Source of the DNA: Alkanindiges hydrocarboniclasticus
Lineage (GTDB): Bacteria > Pseudomonadota > Gammaproteobacteria > Pseudomonadales > Moraxellaceae
Direction of reading: 5' to 3'
Assembly: GCF_001982605.1 (NCBI RefSeq)
Contig: NZ_MLCN01000006.1
Coordinates: 52,075-116,074, forward strand
Length of the DNA: 64,000 bases
Positions within the stretch are counted from its first letter, which is position 1, and every line of letters starts with the position of its first letter. The notes below the pieces were generated by a model. It saw only the letters and a list, made by a program, of their open reading frames with translations, was not told the DNA's origin and did no database searches. Below, piece after piece: positions 17,921 to 27,782 of the stretch. The position numbers and the translations under genes are program-made.

Positions 17921-18520
17921 ATGAATTATCTGGATATCGCCAGTGTGGTGATCATCATGTGGGCAACATGGACAGGGCTACAGCGTGGCCTGATTCGCTC
18001 CCTAACCAGCCTGATTGGATGGCTGCTGGCATTGGTGCTGGGCAGTCGTTTTGCACAGACACTGGCACCCAGTTTTTCAGTATTAACCCAAGACCCGGTA
18101 GTGCAGAAAATTGCTGCATTTGCCACCATTGCTGTGCTGGTACTGTTTGTGTCGGCCCTGATTGGTAATGTCCTGCGCCGTTTGCTTAAGGCCCTGCGTT
18201 TAGGTCTGACCGAACAGGTTGCAGGTGGACTTTTTGGAGCAGCCAAAGGTTCACTGATTTTAATGATTGCCATTCAGTTGATAGGCCCATGGGTCGCTGA
18301 ATCACCCTACTGGCAAAAATCCAGAATGGTGTCGCTGTTATCACCGTATGCGCCAATGGCCGTTGAAATGTCGGAACATGTGGCAGGACATGTGTGGGAT
18401 GAAGTAAAATCCCGCGAAACTGGTGATGAGCCAGAACTGTCACCTGAGCCGGTTGACCAGTATGAGCGTAGTGTAGGTAGTCGTGATGCTGCTGATACTG
18501 TGCCCAATCCGTTTTCCTGA
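17921..18520 (+). CDS. cvpA: CvpA family membrane protein
   Basis: This 199-residue protein has about four transmembrane helices in the first 150 residues and a charged C-terminal tail. CvpA, named for colicin V production, is associated with envelope homeostasis, and its gene classically sits just before purF, as here. The gap to purF is 68 bases and contains a 6-bp hairpin (AACTGG/CCAGTT, 18539-18559). Confidence 0.92.
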   Translation: MNYLDIASVVIIMWATWTGLQRGLIRSLTSLIGWLLALVLGSRFAQTLAPSFSVLTQDPVVQKIAAFATIAVLVLFVSALIGNVLRRLLKALRLGLTEQVAGGLFGAAKGSLILMIAIQLIGPWVAESPYWQKSRMVSLLSPYAPMAVEMSEHVAGHVWDEVKSRETGDEPELSPEPVDQYERSVGSRDAADTVPNPFS

Positions 18521-18588
18521 TGTATATCTTGTTTATTTAACTGGGTTATTCAACCAGTTTATTTACCTAGCCTGTCTGCGAGGTCGCT

Positions 18589-20133
18589 ATGTGTGGAGTC
18601 GTTGGTGTTGCTGGTTTAGCGCCTGTCAACCAAACGTTATATGATGCCTTAACCATGTTACAGCATCGCGGACAGGATGCCGCTGGAATTGTTACCTGTC
18701 AGGACGGCCGCCTGTTTTTGCGCAAGGAAAACGGCATGGTGCGTGATGTATTCCATACACGCCACATGATGCGTCTGGCAGGTAACTTTGGTATTGGCCA
18801 TGTGCGTTACCCAACTGCCGGTTCGTCCAGCAGTGCAGAGGCGCAGCCATTTTATGTCAACTCTCCTTATGGCATTACACTGGCGCACAATGGCAACCTG
18901 ACCAATGCCATTGATATCAGCCGTGACCTGTTCAAGACAGATTTACGCCACATTAATACTGACTCCGATTCCGAAGTATTGCTGAATGTATTTGCTCATG
19001 AGCTACAGGCTCTTGGCAAGGAAATTCCGGGCGAAAATGATATTTTTGAAGCGGTCTCCCGGGTGCATCAGCGCTGTGAAGGGGCTTATGCTGTCGTAGC
19101 GATGATTACCGGGCATGGCCTGCTGGGTTTTCGTGACCCTAACGGCATTCGTCCATTAACCTACGGCATGCGCTTAAATGAAGCTGGCGGTGTGGAATAC
19201 ATGATTGCCTCTGAATCAGTGGCGCTAACCTCGCTTGGCTTTAAGGTCATTCGTGATGTGGCGCCGGGCGAGGCGATTTTCATTAATTCGGACAACCAGA
19301 TTTTTACCAAGCAATGTGCAAAAGAATCCCGTTACGCGCCGTGTATTTTTGAGTTTGTATACTTTGCCCGTCCGGATTCCATTATTGATGGTATTTCTGT
19401 TTATAAGTCACGTTTGCGCATGGGTGAAAAACTGGCCCAGAAAATTCTGCGTGAATGGGGTGAAAACCATGACATTGATGTGGTCATTCCAATTCCTGAT
19501 ACCAGCCGTACAGCGGCACTGGAACTGGCAAATCATCTGGGTGTGAAGTTCCGTGAAGGCTTTATGAAAAACCGCTACATTGGCCGAACGTTTATTATGC
19601 CCGGCCAGCAGCAGCGCAAAAAATCAGTACGCCAGAAGTTAAATCCGGTTGACCTTGAGTTTAAGGGCAAGAATGTATTGCTGGTGGATGATTCCATTGT
19701 ACGTGGCACCACCTGCCATGAAATTATCCAGATGGCCCGTGAATCCGGTGCTACCAAAGTATTCTTTGCATCTGCCGCGCCGCCGGTTAAGTTTCCCAAC
19801 GTTTATGGCATTGATATGCCTGCCAAGAGCGAGCTGATTGCATCAGGCCATAGTGTTGAAGAAGTGCGCACTATTATTGGTGCAGACCGCCTGATTTTTC
19901 AGGATCTGGAAGACCTGATTGAAGCCACCAAGAGCCGCAAGTCACCAGTACAGGAATTTGACTGTTCGGTATTTAACGGTGTATATGTGACCAAGGGCAT
20001 TGATGAAGGTTACTTAAATCGCCTTGAGGCACGCCGTAATGACAAGGCCAAGATTGCAGTGAAAAGTGCCGTGATTGATGTGTCTTCTGAAAATACCCCA
20101 GTGGACATGACCGGCATTAAAGAAGAAGTGTGA
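18589..20133 (+). CDS. purF: Amidophosphoribosyltransferase
   Basis: PurF makes phosphoribosylamine from PRPP and glutamine, the first committed step of purine synthesis. The 514-residue protein begins M-C-G-V-V-G, so after Met removal Cys is the N-terminal nucleophile of the glutaminase domain. The phosphoribosyltransferase domain contains the PRPP loop [13 protein letters not shown] (about residues 363-375). Length is normal. It is the last gene of the pyrD-cvpA-purF cluster, closed by a strong terminator. Confidence 0.98.
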   Translation: MCGVVGVAGLAPVNQTLYDALTMLQHRGQDAAGIVTCQDGRLFLRKENGMVRDVFHTRHMMRLAGNFGIGHVRYPTAGSSSSAEAQPFYVNSPYGITLAHNGNLTNAIDISRDLFKTDLRHINTDSDSEVLLNVFAHELQALGKEIPGENDIFEAVSRVHQRCEGAYAVVAMITGHGLLGFRDPNGIRPLTYGMRLNEAGGVEYMIASESVALTSLGFKVIRDVAPGEAIFINSDNQIFTKQCAKESRYAPCIFEFVYFARPDSIIDGISVYKSRLRMGEKLAQKILREWGENHDIDVVIPIPDTSRTAALELANHLGVKFREGFMKNRYIGRTFIMPGQQQRKKSVRQKLNPVDLEFKGKNVLLVDDSIVRGTTCHEIIQMARESGATKVFFASAAPPVKFPNVYGIDMPAKSELIASGHSVEEVRTIIGADRLIFQDLEDLIEATKSRKSPVQEFDCSVFNGVYVTKGIDEGYLNRLEARRNDKAKIAVKSAVIDVSSENTPVDMTGIKEEV

Positions 20134-20161
20134 TTTAAAGTAACGCGTAAACGTGTGATTG

Positions 20162-20234
20162 AAAAGCGCAGGGGCAAGCTTTGCTCAACAGATTAAAATG
20201 TTGCCAAAGCCTGATAAAGCCCCTGCGCTTTTTT
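20162..20234 (+). terminator. Long branched intrinsic terminator of purF
   Basis: A perfect outer stem (AAAAGCGCAGGGGC at 20162-20175 with GCCCCTGCGCTTTT at 20219-20232) is followed by a short T-run. The 43-base loop folds further: GCTTTG pairs with CAAAGC, and CAACA with TGTTG. Confidence 0.88.
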
Positions 20235-20304
20235 ATGCTTGCTTTTTGGCTGGGCTGCTCAGTCTTCATAGGGTTTTTAACTGAATAAGGATTAAAACTG
20301 GCCA

Positions 20305-20919
20305 ATGCGTGGATTATATTTAATTACCAATGACGATGCGTTTGATGTGCTGTATCAAAAACTGCATGTGGCACTGCAAAGTGGCCCTATATCTTTAATC
20401 CAGTACCGTAGAAAAAAAGTGACTCCTGTGCAGCAGCTTGAGGAAATTGAAAGGCTACTTTCACTGTGCCAGCAATATCAGGTGCCTCTAATCATTAATG
20501 ATAATCTGGCACTGGCCCAGCAGTTTGGTTGCGGCTTGCATTTAGGACAAGGCGACGGATCACTCATTCAGGCAAGAAAACAACTGGGGCCACAGGCCAT
20601 TATTGGCCGAACCTGCCATAACTCACTGGAACTTGCCAGTCAGGCCGCAGCAGAAGGCGTTAGTTATCTGGCATTTGGTGCGGTATTTCCTTCTGCAACC
20701 AAGCCCAATGCCCAGCGCGTTAGTTTAGTGACCTTGCAGCAGGCCAAAGCGCAGTTTGAATTGCCTATCTGTGTAATTGGTGGTTTGACGGTTGAAAACA
20801 GTCAGCCACTGGTAGAACTGGGCATCGATTTATTTGCCGTGGTCGGCGATATATTAAATCTCGAAATTGCGCACGTAGCACAACGTTGCAAAGCTTGGCA
20901 AGTATTATTAAGAAATTAA
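20305..20919 (+). CDS. thiE: Thiamine phosphate synthase
   Basis: ThiE joins the pyrimidine and thiazole moieties to give thiamine phosphate. This 204-residue TIM barrel has I-Q-Y-R-R-K (usually Q-x-R-x-K), I-N-D-N in the metal-binding strand, G-Q-G-D, the S-A-T-K-P loop, and G-G-L-T followed by V-V-G-D at the phosphate end. ThiG and ThiS are 14 kb away on the other strand. No TPP riboswitch was recognised upstream. Confidence 0.93.
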   Translation: MRGLYLITNDDAFDVLYQKLHVALQSGPISLIQYRRKKVTPVQQLEEIERLLSLCQQYQVPLIINDNLALAQQFGCGLHLGQGDGSLIQARKQLGPQAIIGRTCHNSLELASQAAAEGVSYLAFGAVFPSATKPNAQRVSLVTLQQAKAQFELPICVIGGLTVENSQPLVELGIDLFAVVGDILNLEIAHVAQRCKAWQVLLRN

Positions 20920-21021
20920 CGGCTTGGTTACATTGTTTAACAGAAACCTACACAAAAAAAGAAATCTGTGAACAGGCGTTATTGGGTAGGCTGAGTAGCT
21001 TGTTGATGTAATGAGTGGTTA

Positions 21022-21666
21022 ATGGATATGAAGAAGCAGTGGACTGCGGCTTTAGTCTTTCTGGCTTTTATGGTCTGGCAGATTATAAATCCTTACTACA
21101 CGGTTTATCAGATAAAACAAGCGGTTGAGCAAAAAAGTAGCCATGAGCTGGCACAGCATATTGATTTTGCCCTGCTAAAGCGAAACCTTAAAGCCCAGCT
21201 TCAGGATAAACTGGAGCAAAAACTGTCCGTGCGTCAAAATGGCAGTTTCTTTGGTAGCCTAACGTACAATATTGCCAGTCAGGCGATTGATGGTATGCTT
21301 AATCGCGCAGTGACACCAAGCTCCATTATTATGCTGGTTAGCAATATTCGCAGCTTTGAAAATGACCTTAAGCGCATTGAAGGCTGGACCGGTACTGAAG
21401 ACAGCATGAGCGGTGACCATAGTACAAATTATCAAACCGTTCAGGCTACCAACAAACCTGTTTCAGGTTCCAGAGAAATGGCAACTTATCCAGTTAATAC
21501 CCTGCAACCTTTGCAAACCCTGCATTCACATGCACAATGGCAATACCATTTTGACAGCATTAACCAGTTTAGTATTGTCCAGCAGCACCCGGAACGCCAG
21601 CCTGTGCGTTATGTATTGACCCGATCAGGATTGGGCTGGAAACTTAGTAATATCATCTTGCCCTAG
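21022..21666 (+). CDS. DUF2939 domain protein
   Basis: This 214-residue protein has a single N-terminal membrane anchor (about 7-22) directly followed by P-Y-Y-T-V-Y-Q-I-K-Q-A-V, the recognisable start of DUF2939. A further V-D/D-F-x-x-L-K-R-N-L segment follows, and the rest is periplasmic. No function is known for the family. Translation could start at the first ATG or the one six bases later. It lies between thiE and hemL. Confidence 0.82.
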   Translation: MDMKKQWTAALVFLAFMVWQIINPYYTVYQIKQAVEQKSSHELAQHIDFALLKRNLKAQLQDKLEQKLSVRQNGSFFGSLTYNIASQAIDGMLNRAVTPSSIIMLVSNIRSFENDLKRIEGWTGTEDSMSGDHSTNYQTVQATNKPVSGSREMATYPVNTLQPLQTLHSHAQWQYHFDSINQFSIVQQHPERQPVRYVLTRSGLGWKLSNIILP

Positions 21667-21728
21667 TTTTATTCCTCCCTGATTTTATGTTGCGTTAACT
21701 TTATTCAATTAAATATTTCACAACGCTT

Positions 21729-21844
21729 GCGTCATGTTTTCACGTTAAACTGACGCTTTCGTATCGCACATCTTATAAGCATTCATTTTATAGGTCATCG
21801 CATTTTAAAAAGCCTGACCATGGATCTGATGTGCGTATTTTTTT
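21729..21844 (+). promoter_or_regulatory. Structured leader or terminator region upstream of hemL
   Basis: A first hairpin pairs GCGTCA (21729-21734) with TGACGC (21751-21756), extended inward by GTTT/AAAC. After it comes a three-way fold: P1 CGCACATC (21765-21772) with GATGTGCG (21828-21835), extended by three more pairs across a bulge; P2 TATAA (21774-21778) with TTATA (21788-21792); P3 GGTCA (21793-21797) with TGACC (21815-21819). P1 is followed at once by a T7 run (21838-21844), about 25 bases before the hemL start. This looks like a leader with a terminating P1, but no known riboswitch class was recognised. It could simply be an unusually large terminator of the DUF2939 gene. Confidence 0.45.
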
Positions 21845-21868
21845 GGTGACTTGCCTTGTGGTGAATGT

Positions 21869-23173
21869 ATGACCCAGCCTTTATCAACGACTTCTAATGC
21901 TGAACTTTTTGCAGCAGCAAACCAGCATATTCCTGGCGGTGTAAACTCGCCCGTGCGTGCATTTAAAGGTGTAGGGGGTACGCCAGTTTTTATTACCAAG
22001 GCCCAAGGTGCTTATTTGTGGGATGCGGAAGGAAAGCAGTATATTGATTATGTCGGGTCTTGGGGGCCAATGATTCTGGGCCACGCGCATCCGGATATCG
22101 TCACTGCCGTACAGCAGGCCGCAGCGGATGGCTTGAGTTTTGGTGCGCCCACGCCCACAGAAACCACTGTGGCTGATTTAATTTGTGACATCATGCCTTC
22201 TATCGAAATGGTACGTATGACCAGCTCAGGCACCGAAGCCTGCATGAGTGCCATTCGGCTAGCGCGCGGTTATACCGGACGCGACAAGATCGTTAAATTT
22301 GAAGGCTGCTACCATGGCCACGCTGACTCCCTACTGGTGAAATCCGGTTCTGGCATGCTCACGCTGGGTGTACCTACCTCACTGGGCGTACCCGAAGATT
22401 TTGCCAAGCACACGATTATTTTGCCATATAACGATATTGAAGCCGTGCAGCGCTGTTTTGCCGAGTTTGGATCAGAGATTGCAGGCATTATTGTTGAGCC
22501 TGTGGCCGGTAATATGAATCTGGTCATTCCTGTAGATGGCTTTTTGCAATGCCTGCGTGATGAGTGCGACAAAGCTGGTAGCGTCTTAATTATTGATGAA
22601 GTAATGACCGGCTTTCGGGTGGCATTAGGCGGGGCACAGCAGCGTTATGGCGTGCAGGCTGACATTACCACACTGGGCAAGATCATTGGCGCAGGGCTAC
22701 CCGTAGGCGCATTTGGTGGCAAAAAAGAAATCATGCAATGTATTGCGCCCTTAGGCGGGGTTTATCAAGCGGGCACACTATCTGGTAATCCACTGGCCAT
22801 GCGGGCAGGACTTGCCATGTTCAAGCACCTGACCCAGCCCGGTTTTTATGACCAGCTTGAAGCACAACTGGCCAAGTTGCTGGTGGGTTTACAACAGGCT
22901 GCTGATGACGCAGGCGTAGCGTTTAAAACCCAGCAAGTGGGTGGCATGTTTGGCCTGTATTTTACTGATTCGGATGACCTGTCCAGTTTTGAAGCCATGA
23001 CCCATTGCAATATTGAAGCGTTTAAGCAGTTTTTTCATGGCATGCTCAAGCGCGGTGTTTATCTGGCGCCATCAGCCTTTGAAGCCGGATTTATTTCCAG
23101 TGTGCATAGCGATGCTGATATTGCACAAACCATTGCTACTGCGACAGAAGTATTTGCCGAGATGGCGGTTTAG
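21869..23173 (+). CDS. hemL: Glutamate-1-semialdehyde 2,1-aminomutase
   Basis: HemL converts glutamate-1-semialdehyde into 5-aminolevulinate in the C5 heme pathway. The 434-residue PLP enzyme shows S-S-G-T-E-A for the cofactor phosphate, [10 protein letters not shown], and the Schiff-base Lys in [14 protein letters not shown] start at ATG 21869; the frame is open back to a TTG at 21851 but that extension is not family-like. A possible structured leader ends about 25 bases upstream. Confidence 0.97.
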   Translation: MTQPLSTTSNAELFAAANQHIPGGVNSPVRAFKGVGGTPVFITKAQGAYLWDAEGKQYIDYVGSWGPMILGHAHPDIVTAVQQAAADGLSFGAPTPTETTVADLICDIMPSIEMVRMTSSGTEACMSAIRLARGYTGRDKIVKFEGCYHGHADSLLVKSGSGMLTLGVPTSLGVPEDFAKHTIILPYNDIEAVQRCFAEFGSEIAGIIVEPVAGNMNLVIPVDGFLQCLRDECDKAGSVLIIDEVMTGFRVALGGAQQRYGVQADITTLGKIIGAGLPVGAFGGKKEIMQCIAPLGGVYQAGTLSGNPLAMRAGLAMFKHLTQPGFYDQLEAQLAKLLVGLQQAADDAGVAFKTQQVGGMFGLYFTDSDDLSSFEAMTHCNIEAFKQFFHGMLKRGVYLAPSAFEAGFISSVHSDADIAQTIATATEVFAEMAV

Positions 23174-23281
23174 AGTTTTTAGTGCGTCAATGACTTAATT
23201 CTATTCAGAGATGCTATTGTAAAGGCAATGGCATCTGATATGATTATCAAATAACTCTTAATAATAATGAGGATTTAAATA

Positions 23282-23860
23282 ATGTCCCAATCTCTATCTT
23301 TTCAGGATGTCTTAATTGGCATAGCAATTTTTGCAGTTGAATTTTTAAAAGTAGCTGCGCTACGATTTGCATTTATTATCTATGTCATGTTCATTTCTTT
23401 ATTATTTTTTCCTTTGATGGCTGGTTGGATAATCAATTTACTGATATTGACGATACCGATAAGCTATTTCCTTTTTGGCGTACCAGCATTAATGCTTGGT
23501 TTTAGTGTCTCGCTGTTTATGATTATGTCTAGATCATATATTCAAAAGAGCGGTTTTGCACATGTAGTACTTGGAGTAATGTTCGCACCATTAATGATAT
23601 GGTTGTTCTATAATTGGTCAGATCCAGATTCATTCGCTAGATATGTAGCAGATTTTATAAATAATCCTCTGTCTTTTAATCCAGGGAATTATGAAGGGCA
23701 CTCACTGTGGTTTATAAATATATATTTCTTGTTTGGAGCTATATTTGCTGGTGGCGTAATAGGAGGACTGTCACAAACAAAAATTTCAAAAAAATTGTTG
23801 GCACCGCCTACTTCTGTCAGATACCAATTAATGATGTTTAAGAAAAAATACAATTTTTAA
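23282..23860 (+). CDS. Hypothetical multi-pass membrane protein, AT-rich
   Basis: This 192-residue protein has about five strongly hydrophobic segments and a basic C-terminal tail (K-K-K-Y). GAGGA lies before the ATG, so it is probably expressed. The gene and its flanks are visibly richer in A and T than hemL and rluA on either side, and it uses many A/T-ending codons, which suggests acquisition from elsewhere. I recognise no family and no catalytic motif. Confidence 0.75.
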   Translation: MSQSLSFQDVLIGIAIFAVEFLKVAALRFAFIIYVMFISLLFFPLMAGWIINLLILTIPISYFLFGVPALMLGFSVSLFMIMSRSYIQKSGFAHVVLGVMFAPLMIWLFYNWSDPDSFARYVADFINNPLSFNPGNYEGHSLWFINIYFLFGAIFAGGVIGGLSQTKISKKLLAPPTSVRYQLMMFKKKYNF

Positions 23861-23933
23861 GATTCCCATAGATATGCTGACAATTTGATATAATTATATA
23901 TTCCTGATTAACATGCTGTTGTGAGCTTTCTAC

Positions 23934-24581
23934 TTGTCATCTCAAAATTTTTTACAGCAAACCCTCATTCACCGGGATGAACACTTTATTGTCATTAACA
24001 AACCTGCCGGATTGCTCAGTGTTCCCGGCAAAGGGGATTTGACCGATTGTGTGATTAACCGCTTGCTGGCCGAAGAACCCAATACCTTACTCATTCATCG
24101 GCTGGATCGTGATACCTCGGGCATTCTGGTGTTTGCATTAAACAAAGCCGCGCAAAGTCATATTTCAAAGCAGTTTCAAAATCGTCAGACCGACAAGCAG
24201 TATCACGCACTGGTAAGTGGTATTTTAACCGGTGAGGGTAGTGTCGATGTGCCGGTTAATTATGATCCAGCGCGACCACCATTACACATTGCTGATCCCA
24301 CCTATCATAAACCTGCCCTGACTCACTGGCAGGCAGTGGAGCAGTTTGAAATCCACAATCAGCCAGTAACACGAGTTAAACTCACGCCAATCACTGGGCG
24401 TTCACATCAGCTTCGGGTACACATGCAATATCTAGGGCATGCCATTGTGGGTGATGAACTGTATGCCAGTGAAGCGGATTGCAAGCTGATGCCACGCTTG
24501 TGCTTACACGCCGAACAGTTGTCTTTTTTTCATCCGGTTACAGGTGATACGTTGAATTTTTTCTGTCCAGCACCATTTTAA
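23934..24581 (+). CDS. rluA: RluA-type pseudouridine synthase
   Basis: This 215-residue enzyme isomerises uridine to pseudouridine in RNA. The family motif H-R-L-D-R-D-T-S-G (about residues 57-65) contains the catalytic Asp, and the C-terminal I-T-G-R-S-H-Q-L-R-V-H-M is intact. There is no S4 domain, and the length is close to E. coli RluA (219), which modifies 23S rRNA and some tRNAs. The start is TTG; no better in-frame start was found, and the Shine-Dalgarno sequence is weak. Confidence 0.88.
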   Translation: MSSQNFLQQTLIHRDEHFIVINKPAGLLSVPGKGDLTDCVINRLLAEEPNTLLIHRLDRDTSGILVFALNKAAQSHISKQFQNRQTDKQYHALVSGILTGEGSVDVPVNYDPARPPLHIADPTYHKPALTHWQAVEQFEIHNQPVTRVKLTPITGRSHQLRVHMQYLGHAIVGDELYASEADCKLMPRLCLHAEQLSFFHPVTGDTLNFFCPAPF

Positions 24582-24768
24582 TCAACTGGCCTGTTGCTTT
24601 TGTCAGTCTTTACAACCGGGAAGGTTGAGTAAAACAGGTTTACTGGTGAGTTTTATACAAAAACTCAAGCAAAATACACAGTAGATATGAGAGAATGCGC
24701 GCCGCACGATTTGGGCTTCAAATTATTGGGCAATAAATACGTGCGCTGTAATAATTGCAAAAGATAAG

Positions 24769-27624
24769 GTGAATGAATTGCAAGATTTTGCCATTGGACA
24801 ACGTTGGTTATCAGACACAGAGTCAGAACTTGGTTTAGGTGTTTTGGTCGATGTCGATGAACGTACCATTAGCATTTTATTCCCTAAGAGCGATGAAACG
24901 CGCGTGTATGCCCGGGCCAATGCGCCGCTGTCCCGTATCCTGTTTAAACAGGGTGACTGGTTTACCGATCAGGAAGGGCAGGAGTGGCAGGTAGAAAACG
25001 CTGAAAATGTGCATGGCGTGATGCGCTATAACGTGGTTTGCCCTAATGGGGAACAACGTAAAAGCATGAATGAAACCCGGCTGGGCGCCAATATCCAGTT
25101 GGCACGCCCGCTAGACCGCCTGCTGGCCAGCCAGATTGAATCCAAAGAATGGTATGACCTGCGCATTGAAGCCTTGCTGATGCAAAGCCGCATGGCCATT
25201 AGTCCGTTACGTGGCCTGCTTGGCCCGCGGGTTGGACTGATTCCACACCAGTTATACATTGCGCATGAAGTGGGCCGCCGTCTGGCGCCGCGTGTGCTGC
25301 TGGCCGATGAAGTTGGCCTTGGCAAAACCATTGAAGCTGGCCTGATTATTCACCAGCAGCTACAAACTGGCCGTAGTGAACGTATCTTAATTCTGGTGCC
25401 GGATTCCTTGCAGTACCAGTGGATGATTGAAATGCGTCGCCGTTTCAATCTGCAATTCTCCCTGTTTGACCTGACGCGTACTGCATCGATCAAAGAACAT
25501 GACGAAGACACCAATCCGTTTTTAACCGAACAATGCATTATTGCCAGCATTGACTTGCTACTGGATCACGACGACCTGAAACAACAGGCCTTGGACGCTG
25601 GCTTTGACTTGCTGGTGATTGATGAAGCGCATCACTTAACCTGGCATGAAGACCCCGAAACTGGTGAGGGTGTTGGCAATGACCGCTATGACTTGGTTGC
25701 AGAATTTGCAGCCCAGACTCCTGGCGTATTGTTACTGACTGCAACGCCTGAGCAACTGGGCGTAGATAGTCATTTTGCCCGCCTGCGCTTGCTGGACCCA
25801 CAACGGTTTGACACGCTGGATCATTTTCTGGACGAAGAAGCCCAGTACAGCCAGACTGCCCAAATTGCTGAAGTGCTGATGTCTGATGAGCCACTCACTG
25901 AACAGCATCAGGAAATACTGGTTGAGCTGCTGGGCCATGAAGTCGAGCAGGACGGTGAAGCGCGCTATCGTGCCATCAATGAATTGCTGGATCGTCATGG
26001 CACGGGACGGATTTTATTCCGCAATACCCGTGAAGCCATTTCCGGTTTTCCCGGCCGTGACTGTATTCCTGCCGCGTTGCCAGCGCCAGCGCATTGGCCT
26101 TTAACCGGTAAATTGCGTGAACAGATGTGGTTTGAAGAAACCCAGCTAGATGGCGCATGGATGGAACATGATGCACGCCTGCCGTGGCTGATGGACATTC
26201 TGCGCAAGGATTTAAAACACAAAAAAGTTTTGCTGATTGCCCGCAGTGGCCCGGTGGTTGAATCACTGGAAACTGCATTGCGCATTCATGGTGGCATTCG
26301 CACTGCCATGTTCCATGAAGGCATGAGCCTGCTGGAACGTGATCAGGCCGCGGCTTATTTTGCCGAAGAAGGCTATGGCGCACAAATTCTGCTGTGTTCG
26401 GAAATTGGCTCAGAAGGCCGTAATTTTCAGTTTGCCAGTGATCTGATTTTGTTTGACCTGCCTGCCAACCCCGATGTGCTGGAGCAGCGCATTGGTCGTC
26501 TGGACCGTATCGGCCAGCAAAACCGCATTCAGATTCATGTGCCATATTTTGTGGGCACTGCGCAGGAACGCATGTTCCGCTGGTACAACGAAGCCTTGAA
26601 TATTTTTAGCAATATTTCGCCCACTGCACAAACCTTGCAGGAAAACCATATTGTGGCGCTGAAAGATTGCCTGCTGAATGATCCTTCTCAAGAAGGTCAG
26701 GGTGAGGCATTTGAAGCTTTGCTAGAGCAAGTTAACGCTGAGCGCATGGCGCTGGAAGATGAATTGCAGGCGGGGCGTGACCGTCTGCTGGAATTTAATT
26801 CCTGTCGGCCAAAAGTAGCTGCACGCATCGTTAAGGCACTGGAAGATCAGGATGAGCAAAATCCTCTGCCAGACTTTATGACGCGCTTTCTGGCGGCCAC
26901 CAACATTGATTTTGAAGAGCAGAGTGATGGCACATTAATTGTGCGTCCTTCCGACCAGATGCAGGTAGAAGGCCTGTTGCTGGATGAAGAAGGCATGACG
27001 GCAACGTTCTCACGCGAGCAGGCGCAGCAGCGTGAAGATGCCCAGTACATTACGCTGGAGCATCCGTTTACCAATAGCATTTTTGAAATGATACATACCC
27101 AGTCGTTTGGCAATACCAGTGTGGCAGTGCTAAAAAGCGCGGCAATTCCACAGGGTAGCCTGATGATGGAAATGTGGTTTAGGGTCGAAGTCATTGCGCC
27201 GAAAGTGCTCAATCTGGCGGCCAGTTTGCCACAGCAACTGATTCGGGTACTGCTAAATGAAAATGGGCAGGATTTATCGGCCAAGATTAATTCTGCCATG
27301 CTGCATCCGTATGTGCATCGTCTGGATATGAGCAATGCGCGACAGGTAGTCAAGCTGCGCCGCGAAGTCATTGAAGAGCGCTACAAGCAGGCCGAACAAC
27401 TGGCCAAGGCGCAAGTGCAAAGCTTTAGTGAAACCGCACGCAAGCGTTATAATGATCGGTTGCAACAGGAAATTGACCGCCTGACTTACTTGAAAGAACA
27501 CAACCCCAGCATTCGTGAGGATGAGCTGGAGCGCCTGAAAGAACAGCAGGCACAAGGTGTGCAGTTACTGGAGCAACTGTCAATGGTGCCGGATTCTATT
27601 CGGGTAATGGTCGCAATGAAATAA
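24769..27624 (+). CDS. rapA: RNA polymerase-associated SWI2/SNF2 ATPase RapA
   Basis: RapA binds RNA polymerase and uses ATP to recycle it from stalled post-termination complexes. The 951-residue length fits the family (about 970). An N-terminal Tudor-like region opens with G-Q-R-W-x-S-D-T-E-S-E-L-G-L-G, then come the Walker A site L-A-D-E-V-G-L-G-K-T (about residues 181-190), the DEAH box I-D-E-A-H-H, and the second helicase lobe with S-E-I-G-S-E-G-R-N-F-Q-F and Q-R-I-G-R-L-D-R-I-G-Q. The start is GTG at 24769, with a TTG at 24778 as alternative. A terminator follows. Confidence 0.96.
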   Translation: MNELQDFAIGQRWLSDTESELGLGVLVDVDERTISILFPKSDETRVYARANAPLSRILFKQGDWFTDQEGQEWQVENAENVHGVMRYNVVCPNGEQRKSMNETRLGANIQLARPLDRLLASQIESKEWYDLRIEALLMQSRMAISPLRGLLGPRVGLIPHQLYIAHEVGRRLAPRVLLADEVGLGKTIEAGLIIHQQLQTGRSERILILVPDSLQYQWMIEMRRRFNLQFSLFDLTRTASIKEHDEDTNPFLTEQCIIASIDLLLDHDDLKQQALDAGFDLLVIDEAHHLTWHEDPETGEGVGNDRYDLVAEFAAQTPGVLLLTATPEQLGVDSHFARLRLLDPQRFDTLDHFLDEEAQYSQTAQIAEVLMSDEPLTEQHQEILVELLGHEVEQDGEARYRAINELLDRHGTGRILFRNTREAISGFPGRDCIPAALPAPAHWPLTGKLREQMWFEETQLDGAWMEHDARLPWLMDILRKDLKHKKVLLIARSGPVVESLETALRIHGGIRTAMFHEGMSLLERDQAAAYFAEEGYGAQILLCSEIGSEGRNFQFASDLILFDLPANPDVLEQRIGRLDRIGQQNRIQIHVPYFVGTAQERMFRWYNEALNIFSNISPTAQTLQENHIVALKDCLLNDPSQEGQGEAFEALLEQVNAERMALEDELQAGRDRLLEFNSCRPKVAARIVKALEDQDEQNPLPDFMTRFLAATNIDFEEQSDGTLIVRPSDQMQVEGLLLDEEGMTATFSREQAQQREDAQYITLEHPFTNSIFEMIHTQSFGNTSVAVLKSAAIPQGSLMMEMWFRVEVIAPKVLNLAASLPQQLIRVLLNENGQDLSAKINSAMLHPYVHRLDMSNARQVVKLRREVIEERYKQAEQLAKAQVQSFSETARKRYNDRLQQEIDRLTYLKEHNPSIREDELERLKEQQAQGVQLLEQLSMVPDSIRVMVAMK

Positions 27625-27643
27625 GTTATAAAAAGAACTTAAG

Positions 27644-27672
27644 AAAAAAGCTTGCTGATGCAGGCTTTTTTT
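27644..27672 (+). terminator. Intrinsic terminator of rapA
   Basis: A 7-bp stem AGCTTGC/GCAGGCT (one G-U pair), loop TGAT, is flanked by A6 and T7. Confidence 0.85.
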
Positions 27673-27782
27673 ATACTTAATCTATTTTGAGAAATATGCA
27701 GAGCTTAAAAGAGATTAGATTGAAAAAGATTGTAAACGTAAGCACTTACTCCTAAAGTTAAATCATCCATGGGACTTGTTTT

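Noticed and set aside
20235..20304. TPP riboswitch before thiE
   Set aside because: No THI-box-like conserved core was visible between the purF terminator and thiE.
25976..26545. Minus-strand open frame (189 codons) inside rapA
   Set aside because: A shadow of the rapA coding frame, with no ribosome-binding site or motif.
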